DNA of 64,000 nucleotides from Thermanaerothrix daxensis (GTDB taxonomy: Bacteria > Chloroflexota > Anaerolineae > Anaerolineales > Anaerolineaceae), in NCBI RefSeq assembly GCF_001306145.1, contig NZ_LGKO01000002.1:930001-994000 (forward strand). Reading direction: 5' to 3'. The translations under genes were made by a program, and so were the position numbers. The notes under the pieces were generated by a model. It did not search any database. It saw nothing but the letters and a program-made list of their open reading frames with translations, and had not been told where the DNA came from. Below, in pieces: positions 1-8,757 of the stretch. Positions within the stretch are counted from its first letter, which is position 1. Each line of letters opens with the position of its first letter.

Positions 1-882
1 GCTACTATACACGCCTATCCAAAAAGGGAGACCTTGTTGGGCATCAGGGCTACGAATCCAAAGCAGCGCACACAGTCCCCCCCACAGTGCAAGGAGAAAG
101 GAAGGGCCTGTAGTATTTATGGATGCGGCCAGGCCGCGATTGGTGATTTGGGTCAGAAGGCTCATACCCAGGATAGGTCCCTGAAAGCTCAATAACGTCC
201 AAACGCCACGTCGCTCACGAAAAGGACGTTGAGAGGAAGAACCCAGCGGGATCAACCCCATGCGTAGTCCTATTGCCAGGAGGAAAAGTAGAGCCGTGGA
301 TTGCGTCCAGGATTGGGGGGAGAGTTGGGGGGCGGGCGGAGCCTGATTCAGGGCTACCCAAAGAATGAGGAATGTGCTGGCCAGGCGGCTTAGCCATTGA
401 ACGGTGTTCTGCCGCGCACTCGTTTTCAGTATCAGATGGGAGATAAGTAAAGCCATACCGTCCAGAATTGTCCAGGTCAGGGCGATGGCAATGGCGTCAT
501 TGGCGGAGAGCGCCAGGATCAACAACCCAATTCCAAGTAAATTAATGGCCCAATTCGTAGGATAGCTTTGTAAGGTAAGACGGGATGGCGCCGTCAAAAA
601 AATCGCTAACCCCAAGGTCAGGGTGATGAGAACATAGGGCCAGCGATTGAGATCCAGGGTGAAGGAGAGTAGGGCCGGAAGGGGAATACCGTGAGGAAGC
701 CAGGGAAGTTGTACCTCAAGCAGTGTCCCTCTCCAGGTATTTACCAGGCTCAGCCCCCAGGCGATCAGCGAAGTGAAAAAGCCTAACAGCCATGCCAGGC
801 CAACGCCACGCTGCGACCGCTGAACCAGCCCTATCCCCGCTGCACCAAGAAGGGGGATACCTACGAGGAGTGCTAGACTCAT
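1..882 (-). CDS. Complex-I-type proton-translocating membrane subunit (NuoL/M/N-like), cut by the window edge
   Basis: An open frame runs from ATG at 882 to base 1 without a stop (294 codons), so the C-terminal part lies outside the window. The translation is almost entirely hydrophobic helices, beginning MSLALLVGIPLLGAAG. Its arrangement recalls the NuoL/NuoM/NuoN and Mrp antiporter family: a segment like the family's D-G-x-S region near residue 70 (FTLDLNRWPYV), a helix with ALSANDAIAIALTW near 135, and a GLRMGLIPLG stretch where family members carry the motif before the conserved helix VII. The conserved Lys and Glu of true pumping subunits are not obvious, so it may be a divergent or orphan member. 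It starts 12 bases after the dihydropyrimidinase stop and is probably co-transcribed with it. Family assignment is from pattern only. Confidence 0.5.
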   Translation of the reverse strand, partial: MSLALLVGIPLLGAAGIGLVQRSQRGVGLAWLLGFFTSLIAWGLSLVNTWRGTLLEVQLPWLPHGIPLPALLSFTLDLNRWPYVLITLTLGLAIFLTAPSRLTLQSYPTNWAINLLGIGLLILALSANDAIAIALTWTILDGMALLISHLILKTSARQNTVQWLSRLASTFLILWVALNQAPPAPQLSPQSWTQSTALLFLLAIGLRMGLIPLGSSSQRPFRERRGVWTLLSFQGPILGMSLLTQITNRGLAASINTTGPSFLLALWGGLCALLWIRSPDAQQGLPFWIGVYSS

Positions 883-894
883 GGGGGTTAGGGA

Positions 895-2316
895 TTAAAG
901 AATTTCTGCAAAAGGCTTTCGGTGCAGGAAACGCCCCATACCGGGCCGACCTCGCCATTCTCGTCCATCTACAATCAAATTACCGCGTAGAAACACCTTT
1001 TCAGGGAAACCAGTGAGTTCCCAACCCTCAAATAGGTTATAGTCGGTTCGATGGTGGGCATAGGCGACGCCGTATTTCACCTGTTTATTGGGATCCCAGA
1101 TAACAATATCTGCATCGGCGCCAGGCATTAGGCTGCCCTTTCTGGGATAAAGGCCGAAGATTTTGGCGGGGTTTGTGCTGGTGAGGGCCACAAACTGGTT
1201 GGGTGTCATCTTGCCCGAAGAGACCGCTGCTGTCCAAAACACGGGCAGGCGATCGCCGACCACGGGTAACCCATTGGGTATCTTGGTGAAGTCATCTTTA
1301 CCCAACTCTTTGCCTGGAATCTGCACGGGTTGCCCCTCGTAGAGGATAGGTTGGGTACCATCGTAGAAAAATGGACAGTGATCCGTTGCCAGAACCTGAA
1401 TGGTTCCATCCAAAAGTCCTTCCCAGAGGCGTTGATTGTCTGCTAACGTGCGCATGGGAGGGGAGCAAATCCATTTGGCCCCATCAGGGCGCCTCAGATG
1501 CTCGATAGTAAAGAAAAGGTATTGGGGGCATGTTTCTCCCATAATCGGCAGCCCTTTGTCCCGCGCGTAGGCCAGTTGATCCACTTCTCCTGCTGCGTTC
1601 ATGTGGACGACGTATAGGGGCGCTTCAGCCTGAGCGGCAAGCGCTGCGCCGCGTAGAAGTGCCTCAACCGCGCCCCAAGCCGGGCGAGTAAGCGCATGCC
1701 ATTCGGGAGTGGTGTGACCAGCGGCTAGAGCCTCTGCAACCAGTATATCAATGACATCTCCATTCTCTGCATGCAGCATGGTCAACATCCCGTGTTTGCC
1801 AGCAATGCGCATAACTTGGAATATTTCTCCATCTTGGAGTCGTAGGCGATTGTTATAGGCGGTAAACACTTTTAAGGTAGTGATTCCCTCGTCAATCAGA
1901 AGGGGAATTTCAGCGGCTACCTGGGCATCGAAACGGGTGATGTTCATGTGGAAACTAAAGTCAATGGCGGCTTTTGAGTCGGCTTTGGCATGCCACGCCT
2001 CCACATTAGCACGTAGCGAGGGCAGGTCTTGTGGGACAAAGTCAATCACAGTGGTCGTGCCCCCAAAAGCTGCGGCTTTATGACCAGTGTAGTGATCGTC
2101 CGAGGAAACAGTGCCGAACATGGGCAGGTCAAAGTGGGTATGAACGTCAATGCCGCCTGGTAAAACCAGTTTGCCCTGAGCATCAATAATCAGCGCGTTT
2201 TCGGATGCGGATAAGGCATGACCAATAAGAGCGATTTTCTCGCCCTCAATCAACAAATCGGCTTGAATAGTTTCGGAAGCCGTGACCAACGTGCCCGATT
2301 TGATCAATATTTGCAT
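895..2316 (-). CDS. hydA: Dihydropyrimidinase / D-hydantoinase
   Basis: 473 aa, the usual length for the cyclic amidohydrolases that open dihydropyrimidine or hydantoin rings to N-carbamoyl amino acids in reductive pyrimidine degradation. The binuclear metal site is complete: H59 and H61 in the GGIDVHTHFD motif, the lysine to be carboxylated at about K149 (TLKVFTAYNN), H182 (LHAEN), H238 (VVHMN) and D312 (ATDHCPF). The ATG at 2316 is preceded by GAGGAGG. It follows gnd and an unknown gene on the same strand after a 91-base gap. No beta-ureidopropionase or dihydropyrimidine dehydrogenase is nearby, so the natural substrate cannot be read from context. Allantoinase is less likely given the overall resemblance to hydantoinases. 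Confidence 0.9.
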   Translation of the reverse strand: MQILIKSGTLVTASETIQADLLIEGEKIALIGHALSASENALIIDAQGKLVLPGGIDVHTHFDLPMFGTVSSDDHYTGHKAAAFGGTTTVIDFVPQDLPSLRANVEAWHAKADSKAAIDFSFHMNITRFDAQVAAEIPLLIDEGITTLKVFTAYNNRLRLQDGEIFQVMRIAGKHGMLTMLHAENGDVIDILVAEALAAGHTTPEWHALTRPAWGAVEALLRGAALAAQAEAPLYVVHMNAAGEVDQLAYARDKGLPIMGETCPQYLFFTIEHLRRPDGAKWICSPPMRTLADNQRLWEGLLDGTIQVLATDHCPFFYDGTQPILYEGQPVQIPGKELGKDDFTKIPNGLPVVGDRLPVFWTAAVSSGKMTPNQFVALTSTNPAKIFGLYPRKGSLMPGADADIVIWDPNKQVKYGVAYAHHRTDYNLFEGWELTGFPEKVFLRGNLIVDGREWRGRPGMGRFLHRKPFAEIL

Positions 2317-2407
2317 ATTGCCTCCTCTGAGTTGCTACCATTGGGGAGAAGGGATGGGTGAACCCCTCATAATTTTACCAGAGCTCTTAGCAACCCATGG
2401 GCTTAGG

Positions 2408-2986
2408 CTAAAGCGTGTCTAAGAATCCCAGGAACGCGAGCATGTCGGAGTCTAGATCATCCAAAGCCATGGGCAGTGGCTTGGTCTCATAAGAGGTGGG
2501 GAGAGAGGTGCGCTCGCGCAATGATTTCCAAACCAGGGTGCGCTCCTCGCCACTAAGGGCAAGATCTTGGAGGCGCGTAGCACGAGACAAGAGTTCGCCA
2601 GTGGTATAAAGGAAGGTTAACCGTCGCCATGTATCTGCTACGATGGCGCAAGGTAAACGCTGGAGCGCTCCTATCTGGATTTTATAGTATTCCTCATCGG
2701 CACGGGGGTGATCGGGTTCATCACGCAATAACTCACGACGCAAGACCAGTTCATGCCCATACACTGGGGCAATGTAGTTGATGCGCCACCGCTCCGCGTG
2801 GCTGAAAGCGGCGGTTTGGTAAAAGGCAAGATAGTCTACCGCCACTACTTTAGGAGCAGATTTTAGCGGAATGCGGTACCAGCCCAAAACACGGGCAATT
2901 TCCAGATCGCGTCGGGAAGGCAGAATCGCTACCAGGATTAGCGCGGTTGGAGGTGGGTAGGCGGAAAAGGAATTATTCACGTCCAT
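2408..2986 (-). CDS. Unrecognised 192-aa protein coupled to gnd
   Basis: I do not recognise this family. The protein is soluble-looking, without signal peptide or membrane segment. It opens with a hydrophobic strand (TALILVAILP), then RRDLEIARVLGWYRIP, AERWRINYIAPV and EEYYKIQIGALQRLP, and ends in an acidic tail. The mix of conserved-looking Arg, Trp and Tyr residues recalls nucleic-acid or nucleotide-binding folds, but no catalytic signature is clear. Its ATG at 2986 overlaps the end of gnd (stop at 2977) by 10 bases, so it is translationally coupled to gnd. The dihydropyrimidinase follows downstream after 91 bases. Confidence 0.75.
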   Translation of the reverse strand: MDVNNSFSAYPPPTALILVAILPSRRDLEIARVLGWYRIPLKSAPKVVAVDYLAFYQTAAFSHAERWRINYIAPVYGHELVLRRELLRDEPDHPRADEEYYKIQIGALQRLPCAIVADTWRRLTFLYTTGELLSRATRLQDLALSGEERTLVWKSLRERTSLPTSYETKPLPMALDDLDSDMLAFLGFLDTL

Positions 2987-4386
2987 TGGGTATGGAAGAT
3001 GCCCTCCCGATCCAGCCGCCGGTAGGTATGAGCGCCAAAGTAGTCGCGCTGTGCCTGAATGAGGTTAGCCGGTAAACGAGCGCTTCGGTAGGCATCATAG
3101 TATGCCAGGGCTGTGCTCATTCCCATCATGGGGATGCCAAGGTCGAGGCCGATTTTGAGTACCTCGCGTAGGGCGTTGTGGTGTGAGGCGAGGGCTTCGC
3201 GGAAAACTGGAGCCAGCAGTAGATTTACCAGCCCCGGTTCACGCTGATAAGCCAACGTGATGTCGCTGAGCAGTCGAGCGCGAATAATGCAACCCGCTCG
3301 CCAAATTGCTGCTAAGCGGTCCAATTTCAGGTTGTATCCGTATTCTTGGGATGCCTGACGGAGCAATCCCATGCCCTGGGCGTAAGCGATGATTTTACTG
3401 GCATATAGCGCCTTACGGGTCAGGTGGAGCAGATGCTCAGGATCGCCCCGAAAAGTCTGGGTGGGTCCCCTGAGAACCTGACTGGCCTGGACGCGCTCTT
3501 GTTTCAGCGCGGAAAGGATACGCATATCTACGGCTGCGCTGATGGTGGGTACCGCCGCGCCAATATCGAGGGCATTCTGGCTAGTCCACTTTCCGGTGCC
3601 CTTCTGCTGAGCTTCATCCATAATGAGATCTACCAGAGGTTGGCCCGTTTCCTCGTCTATCTTGCGCAGTACCTCGGCAGTGATTTGTATTAGGTAAGAT
3701 TGCAATTCACCCTGGTTCCATTCAGCGAAGATCTCGGCCAGTTGGGGGGCAGAGAGCCCCAAAGCACGTTTGAGCAGGTCGTAAGTTTCGGCAATTAACT
3801 GCATGTCGGCATATTCAATGCCGTTGTGCACCATCTTTACATAGTGTCCTGCGCCGCGTGGGCCGATGTAATCAACGCAGGGTTCTCCATCTTCGGCCTT
3901 AGCGGCGATATCTCGAAGCATTGGTGCAAGACTCTCCCAGGCCTGGAGGGGACCGCCAGGCATCAGGCTGGGACCCCACAAGGCACCCTCCTCTCCGCCT
4001 GAGATGCCCATTCCTACGTATAGAATGCCAGCACCCTTGAGGGTTTCATGGCGGCGCTCGGTATCCTGGAAGTAGGAATTTCCTCCATCAATGAGTATAT
4101 CCCCTGATTGCAGGAAAGGTCGCAAGCTGGTTATCATTTCATCGACGGCCTGACCGGCCTGGACCATGAGGAGAATCCGTCGGGGGCGCTCCAGGTTAGC
4201 GCACAGTTCCTCGAGCGAAAAGGTACCGATAAGTCGTCGCTCTGGCCCGGCACTGGCAATCATGTTGCGGGTTTTTTCTGCTGTGCGGTTATATACGGCT
4301 ACCCAGTACCCATGCCGTTCAAAGTTAAGAGCCAGATTATGGCCCATTACGCCCAGACCAACTACGCCAATATTTGCTTTCCTCAT
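2977..4386 (-). CDS. gnd: 6-phosphogluconate dehydrogenase, decarboxylating
   Basis: 469 aa, the normal length of the long-form enzyme that oxidises 6-phosphogluconate to ribulose 5-phosphate and CO2 with NAD(P)+ in the oxidative pentose phosphate pathway. The N-terminal Rossmann motif is GVVGLGVMG (residues 7-15) followed by VYNRT, which suggests NADP+ preference. The substrate and catalytic residues are present: GGNSYFQDT at about 101-109, GISGGEEGA at 128-135, and GHYVKMVHNGIEY with K184, N188 and E191. GGAG stands about 8 bases before the ATG. It lies downstream of a single-domain response regulator from which it is separated by a likely terminator, and overlaps the next gene. Confidence 0.95.
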   Translation of the reverse strand: MRKANIGVVGLGVMGHNLALNFERHGYWVAVYNRTAEKTRNMIASAGPERRLIGTFSLEELCANLERPRRILLMVQAGQAVDEMITSLRPFLQSGDILIDGGNSYFQDTERRHETLKGAGILYVGMGISGGEEGALWGPSLMPGGPLQAWESLAPMLRDIAAKAEDGEPCVDYIGPRGAGHYVKMVHNGIEYADMQLIAETYDLLKRALGLSAPQLAEIFAEWNQGELQSYLIQITAEVLRKIDEETGQPLVDLIMDEAQQKGTGKWTSQNALDIGAAVPTISAAVDMRILSALKQERVQASQVLRGPTQTFRGDPEHLLHLTRKALYASKIIAYAQGMGLLRQASQEYGYNLKLDRLAAIWRAGCIIRARLLSDITLAYQREPGLVNLLLAPVFREALASHHNALREVLKIGLDLGIPMMGMSTALAYYDAYRSARLPANLIQAQRDYFGAHTYRRLDREGIFHTQWT

Positions 4387-4480
4387 AGGATCACTCCATT
4401 TGTGTGCTCAATTTTGAGAAGGCGGCTAAATATTGGCTAGATTATACTGCGAGTATTCTATAAACCAGGAGGGGGTAAAT

Positions 4481-4504
4481 AAAAAAAACGGCCTTGACGA
4501 GCCG
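4481..4504 (-). terminator. Likely intrinsic terminator of the response regulator gene
   Basis: On the minus strand a 5-bp stem (CGGCT/GGCCG, one G-T pair) with a 6-base loop is followed by eight T. It starts three bases after the response regulator stop. Confidence 0.55.
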
Positions 4505-4507
4505 GTT

Positions 4508-4921
4508 TCAGGGACGTAACGGGGGAGGAGTCATTGCAAGGGGCTGGGTATTTGCCTTGAGGGTTCGTCGTAAGAGGGTGTGCAAGTGGGCAACCAGAAT
4601 GCTCGCGGACACCGGTTTGATCAGGTAATCATCTGCGCCAGCATCCAGAGCAGCGGCTACGTGACCGGGTTGATCAAGTGCCGAGAGGATCAGGATCGGG
4701 ACGTTGCTAAAACTGCGGATCTCCTGGCACACTTTCCATCCATCCATCTCGGGCATGACTAAATCCAGGATAACCACATCGGGTTGCTGTTCTTGAACTT
4801 TCTGAATGCCCTCACTACCTGAAGTGACCTGATCAATATCAGCGACGACATTCATGGTTTGGAGAATAGCCTTGAGAAGATCTGCAGTTGTGGGATCATC
4901 ATCTATGACCAGCAGATGCAT
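4508..4921 (-). CDS. Single-domain response regulator (CheY-like)
   Basis: 137 aa made of one receiver domain with a short Pro-rich tail and no output domain. The phosphorylation machinery is complete: acidic residues D7-D9 (VIDDDP), phospho-acceptor D53 (VILDLVMPEMDGW), switch residue S80 (ILILSALD) and K102 (DYLIKP). It probably passes phosphate to, or is read by, a partner encoded elsewhere, since no histidine kinase lies beside it. GGAGG stands 5 bases before the ATG. It faces away from ppdK across a shared 260-base intergenic region. Confidence 0.9.
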   Translation of the reverse strand: MHLLVIDDDPTTADLLKAILQTMNVVADIDQVTSGSEGIQKVQEQQPDVVILDLVMPEMDGWKVCQEIRSFSNVPILILSALDQPGHVAAALDAGADDYLIKPVSASILVAHLHTLLRRTLKANTQPLAMTPPPLRP

Positions 4922-5087
4922 GGTTGCCTCCAGTCCGGGTTACAATCTCTATTATCTTCGTTTTGACGTAAAAAAGACCTTGCAAATGGTTTACAGTTGG
5001 TTAGAGGCTAGAAGTGGGTGAATATTGCCCGGCTGCAATGTTGTGTGAACAAAGGGGGTGATTCGTGCGAAAAATCACATGGCTTTG

Positions 5088-5096
5088 TGGTAAAAT
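5088..5096 (+). promoter_or_regulatory. Possible extended -10 promoter for ppdK
   Basis: TGGTAAAAT fits an extended -10 element (TGnTAnnnT). It would give a leader of roughly 80 nt before the ATG at 5182. No good -35 is visible. The remaining intergenic sequence (4922-5181) shows a small inverted repeat, CCCAC/GTGGG near 5125, and nothing else clear. Confidence 0.3.
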
Positions 5097-5181
5097 TGAA
5101 AACTTGATAGGCTGGATCAACCCCCACTCAAGTGTGGGTATAAAAACGGCATTTTGTTCACACAAGGAGGATCATCTAATC

Positions 5182-7953
5182 ATGAAGAAGTGGGTATATC
5201 TCTTCCACGAACTTGATGAAGTTGAAAAGTATGTTGGTGGAAAATGGGATGACGTCCGAGGATTGCTGGGTGGTAAGGGGGCTAACCTGGCCGAGATGAC
5301 GCGTTTAGGAGTGCCCGTACCGCCTGGGTTTACGGTTACAACCGAGGCCTGCAATGCTTACCTCAAGGCTGGCGGTAAGTTCCCCGAGGGTTTGTGGGAA
5401 CAGATGATGGAGGCCATGGCTGAGGTTGAGAAGTTAACAGGCAAGAAATTTGGCAGTCCCGAGAATCCCCTGCTGGTGTCCTGTCGCTCGGGGGCTAAGT
5501 TCTCGATGCCGGGCATGATGGATACCGTCCTCAACATTGGCCTGAATGATGAAACAGCGCAGGCTATGATCCGGCTAACCAATAATCCTCGCTTTGTTTA
5601 TGATGCCTATCGCCGTTTGGTACAGATGTTTGGCTCAGTTGTGTTGGGGATTCCGGATGAGGCTTTCGAGGAGGTGCTCGACGAGTTCAAGCGCGAGCGC
5701 GGAGCCAAGGCTGATACGGACCTTACTGCTGAGGATCTCAAGGAATTGACTGAAGCCTTTAAGAAGGTTGTCCGTAAGCACAAGGGCTTTGATTTTCCCT
5801 CCGATCCTTATGAGCAATTGCGGCTGGCGACCGAAGCGGTCTTCAAATCCTGGAACGGCAAACGGGCAGTGGACTATCGCCGCGCAACCGGCATCCCCGA
5901 TGATTTGGGTACGGCCGTCAACATTGTAACCATGGTTTTCGGTAATATGGGCTGGGATTCGGGTACCGGTGTGGCTTTCACCCGCGATCCCTCTACTGGC
6001 GAGAAGAAACTCTATGGGGAATACCTGCTCAACGCGCAGGGTGAGGACGTGGTGGCGGGCATCCGCAACACCGAGAAGATCGAGAATCTGGCCAATCAAC
6101 TCCCCGAGGCATATAAGCAATTTTTGGAGATTTGCGAGAAGCTGGAACGGCATTACCGCGATATGCAGGATGTGGAGTTCACCATCGAGCGGGGGCGCTT
6201 GTGGATGCTACAAACCCGCAATGGTAAGCGCACCGCTCGGGCAGCCGTTAAAATCGCGGTGGATATGGTGAATGAAGGGCTCATTACCAAAGAAGAGGCG
6301 GTTTTGCGCGTGTCCCCAGATCAGGTGGATACTCTCTTGCATCCGCAGTTTGATCCCAAGGTCATTCAGGAAGCCAAAAAGGAAGGACGGCTCTTTGCTA
6401 CGGGTGTTAATGCTTCACCAGGTGCCGCAGTAGGGCAGGTGTACTTCGATGCTGATACGGCAGAGCGAATGGCGAAAGAATTCAAACAAGATGTTATTAT
6501 GGTGCGTCCTTTCACTAAGCCCGATGATGTTCACGGTATGCTAGCCGCCAAGGGTATTCTGACCAGTGAAGGTGGCGCAACCTCGCATGCAGCCGTAGTA
6601 GCCCGTCAGTTTGGTGTGCCTTGTGTGGTAGGAGCCTCCTCCATCCAAATTGATCTTGACAAACGGGTCATGAATGCTAATGGCGTTATTGTCCGTGAGG
6701 GCGAGTGGATCTCGCTGGATGGTGGTACAGGTGAGGTGTTCCTGGGCAAACTGCCTATGACGGCGCCCTCGCTGGAAGAGCAGCGCGATCTGATGACCCT
6801 GTTAGAGTGGGCGGATGAAATTTGTGCCCGACCCGGTATCCGCCAGGGACCTGAGGGTTTCCCGACCACCGGGTTGCAGGTTTGGGCGAATGCCGATTAT
6901 CCAAAGGACGCACGCCGTGCACGCGCCTATGGCGCTAAAGGCATTGGCTTGTGCCGCACTGAGCATATGTTCTTTGAGCCAGAACGCTTGCCAATCGTGC
7001 AGCGTATGATCCTGGCCAAGACGAGCGAAGAACGCAAACAGGCCCTGGATGAGTTGTTACCTTTCCAGCGTGCGGACTTTGAAGGCCTGTTTGAAGCAAT
7101 GGATGGATATCCGGTCATCATTCGCCTGATTGACCCGCCGTTGCATGAGTTCTTGCCCTCGGAGAAAGAATTGCAGGAGCAGATCATTACCAAGCGTCTG
7201 CAGAATCTGGCCGATTATGTTCTGGGCAAGGGAGAAGGCAAGGACGTTGTTGAATTAGAGAAGATGCTCACAGCAGTTGAGGCCATGCATGAATCAAACC
7301 CGATGATGGGGCTGCGTGGCGTGCGCCTGAGCATTGTGATGCCCGAGATTGTCGAGATGCAGGTGCGGGCGATCTTTGAGGCGGCTGCCAATGTAACCCT
7401 GCGCGGTATTAAGGCCAAACCTGAGGTGATGATCCCGCTGACCGGCCACATCAACGAATTGAAATGGATTCAGCCGCGCCTTGAGGAGATTGCTAAGGAG
7501 GTGATGAAGGAGAAGGGGGTTGAATTCCCCTACAAGTTCGGTACCATGATCGAGGTACCGCGGGCTGCCGTGACTGCAGGCGAAATTGCCCAGATCGCTG
7601 AGTTCTTCTCCTTCGGCACCAATGACCTCACCCAAATGACTTTTGGTTACAGCCGAGATGATGCGGAGCGCTCTTTCCTGGTCAAATACGTTGAGTTAGG
7701 TGTGCTCCCCAAGAATCCCTTCCAAACTCTGGATCGAGAAGGTGTGGGCCGTCTGATGAAGATGGCGATTGAAGAAGGGCGCAAGACCCGTCCGGATCTT
7801 GAGGTAGGTATCTGTGGCGAACATGGTGGTGACCCTGCTTCCATCGAGTTCTGCCATCTGGTAGGAAACAACTACGTCTCGTGCTCGCCGTTCCGTGTAC
7901 CGGTGGCCCGCTTGGCGGCAGCACACGCGGCTCTCAAGCACGCAGCAAAATAG
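5182..7953 (+). CDS. ppdK: Pyruvate, phosphate dikinase
   Basis: Reversibly converts pyruvate, ATP and phosphate to phosphoenolpyruvate, AMP and diphosphate, in glycolysis or gluconeogenesis. I place the start at ATG 5182 (MKKWVYLFHE) because AAGGAGG lies 13 bases upstream; the frame is open for 39 further codons but those read unlike the family. The result is 923 aa, slightly longer than the usual 870-900. N-terminal nucleotide-binding domain: LLGGKGANLAEM (28-39) and PVPPGFTVTT. Phosphohistidine domain: GGATSHAAVVAR with H469. C-terminal PEP/pyruvate barrel: GLCRTEHMFF, GTNDLTQMTFGYSRDD and the catalytic C878 in GICGEHGGDP. A clear terminator follows, so it is probably monocistronic. No PPDK regulatory protein gene is in view. 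Confidence 0.95.
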   Translation: MKKWVYLFHELDEVEKYVGGKWDDVRGLLGGKGANLAEMTRLGVPVPPGFTVTTEACNAYLKAGGKFPEGLWEQMMEAMAEVEKLTGKKFGSPENPLLVSCRSGAKFSMPGMMDTVLNIGLNDETAQAMIRLTNNPRFVYDAYRRLVQMFGSVVLGIPDEAFEEVLDEFKRERGAKADTDLTAEDLKELTEAFKKVVRKHKGFDFPSDPYEQLRLATEAVFKSWNGKRAVDYRRATGIPDDLGTAVNIVTMVFGNMGWDSGTGVAFTRDPSTGEKKLYGEYLLNAQGEDVVAGIRNTEKIENLANQLPEAYKQFLEICEKLERHYRDMQDVEFTIERGRLWMLQTRNGKRTARAAVKIAVDMVNEGLITKEEAVLRVSPDQVDTLLHPQFDPKVIQEAKKEGRLFATGVNASPGAAVGQVYFDADTAERMAKEFKQDVIMVRPFTKPDDVHGMLAAKGILTSEGGATSHAAVVARQFGVPCVVGASSIQIDLDKRVMNANGVIVREGEWISLDGGTGEVFLGKLPMTAPSLEEQRDLMTLLEWADEICARPGIRQGPEGFPTTGLQVWANADYPKDARRARAYGAKGIGLCRTEHMFFEPERLPIVQRMILAKTSEERKQALDELLPFQRADFEGLFEAMDGYPVIIRLIDPPLHEFLPSEKELQEQIITKRLQNLADYVLGKGEGKDVVELEKMLTAVEAMHESNPMMGLRGVRLSIVMPEIVEMQVRAIFEAAANVTLRGIKAKPEVMIPLTGHINELKWIQPRLEEIAKEVMKEKGVEFPYKFGTMIEVPRAAVTAGEIAQIAEFFSFGTNDLTQMTFGYSRDDAERSFLVKYVELGVLPKNPFQTLDREGVGRLMKMAIEEGRKTRPDLEVGICGEHGGDPASIEFCHLVGNNYVSCSPFRVPVARLAAAHAALKHAAK

Positions 7954-7971
7954 GGGCTCGGCTCGGGAGCG

Positions 7972-8003
7972 AAACGGGCGAGGATTTTCCTCGCCCGTTT
8001 TTC
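7972..8003 (+). terminator. Rho-independent terminator of ppdK
   Basis: Perfect 12-bp stem AAACGGGCGAGG / CCTCGCCCGTTT with a 5-base loop, running into a T tract. It begins 18 bases after the ppdK stop. Confidence 0.9.
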
Positions 8004-8010
8004 GTTTTTC

Positions 8011-8038
8011 TTGACAGATTGCCGGGTTGAATTATAAT
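8011..8038 (+). promoter_or_regulatory. Promoter of the tRNA-Asn gene
   Basis: TTGACA (8011-8016) and TATAAT (8033-8038), both perfect sigma-70 consensus, separated by 16 bases. The predicted start site near 8045 is about 10 bases before the tRNA. It sits directly after the ppdK terminator. Confidence 0.85.
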
Positions 8039-8054
8039 ATGGCTCGAAAAGCGA

Positions 8055-8127
8055 TCCTCGCTAGCTCAATCGGCAGAGCGGGCGGCTGTTAACCGCTAGG
8101 TTCCAGGTTCGAGTCCTGGGCGAGGAG
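8055..8127 (+). tRNA. tRNA-Asn (anticodon GTT)
   Basis: 73 nt fold into a complete cloverleaf: acceptor TCCTCGC/GCGAGGA, D stem GCTC/GAGC, anticodon stem GGCGG/CCGCT with loop CTGTTAA (anticodon GTT), 5-base variable region, T stem CCAGG/CCTGG with loop TTCGAGT, discriminator G. The 3' CCA is not encoded (CCT follows), so it must be added after transcription. The 200 bases from here to sdhC hold no gene. Confidence 0.95.
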
Positions 8128-8328
8128 CCTTGAAAGGCAATCTGGCGTGCCCATCGGGTTTACCGAAAGGGCAGTGTTTTTTAATTTGGGGGGAAATGAA
8201 TCAAGTCCAACCCTTGAGAAGGGGCAAATTACCAAAATTCACCCAAATTTGCGAGTTTCTCTTTGCATCTCTCATGCTAAAATCTTAGTACGCGGCTATA
8301 CCTCAGACAATCCTCTCAGGAGGTCCAT

Positions 8329-8748
8329 ATGTCTAATCTTAAAACCACTCTGGCGGGTTACATTACTTATCGCGGTCGTGAGGGGCATTGGAGTTTTCTG
8401 CTTCACCGCATAACCGGCCTGGGCGTGGTGTTGTTTCTCACCATCCACATTATTGACATCGCGTTCGTTTATTTCAACCCTGACCTGTTCATGAAGGCCA
8501 TTGAGATTTATCGTTCTACCCTTTTCGGCATTGGAGAAATTTTTCTGGTCTTTTGTGTGTTCTACCACGGGGTCAACGGTTTGCGCATTGCTTATTTGGA
8601 TCTCTTTAAACCGCAAGGTTGGCATGTTGAAAGCCAGCGTCGTTCCGCCCGCTGGACACTGACGATCGCTTTGATTTTGTGGTTGCCTTCTGCATTTTGG
8701 ATGTTGCGTAACCTTCTCATGCACAATTACGGGCTTTTTGGAGGTTAG
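8329..8748 (+). CDS. sdhC: Succinate dehydrogenase cytochrome b subunit
   Basis: 139 aa membrane anchor of succinate:quinone oxidoreductase, with three hydrophobic helices at roughly 26-47, 62-85 and 103-125. The N-terminal SFLLHRITGLGVVLF matches the quinone-site region (Ser and Arg facing the bound quinone) and FYHGVNGLRI carries the probable heme b histidine. AGGAGG lies 5 bases before the ATG. It is the first gene of an sdhCDAB operon, and the anchor-flavoprotein-iron-sulfur order is the common bacterial arrangement. Confidence 0.9.
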   Translation: MSNLKTTLAGYITYRGREGHWSFLLHRITGLGVVLFLTIHIIDIAFVYFNPDLFMKAIEIYRSTLFGIGEIFLVFCVFYHGVNGLRIAYLDLFKPQGWHVESQRRSARWTLTIALILWLPSAFWMLRNLLMHNYGLFGG

Positions 8749-8757
8749 GAGGTGGTC

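Noticed and set aside
5065-5181. Longer ppdK start at 5065
   Set aside because: The 39 extra codons read unlike the family and the AAGGAGG site points to ATG 5182.
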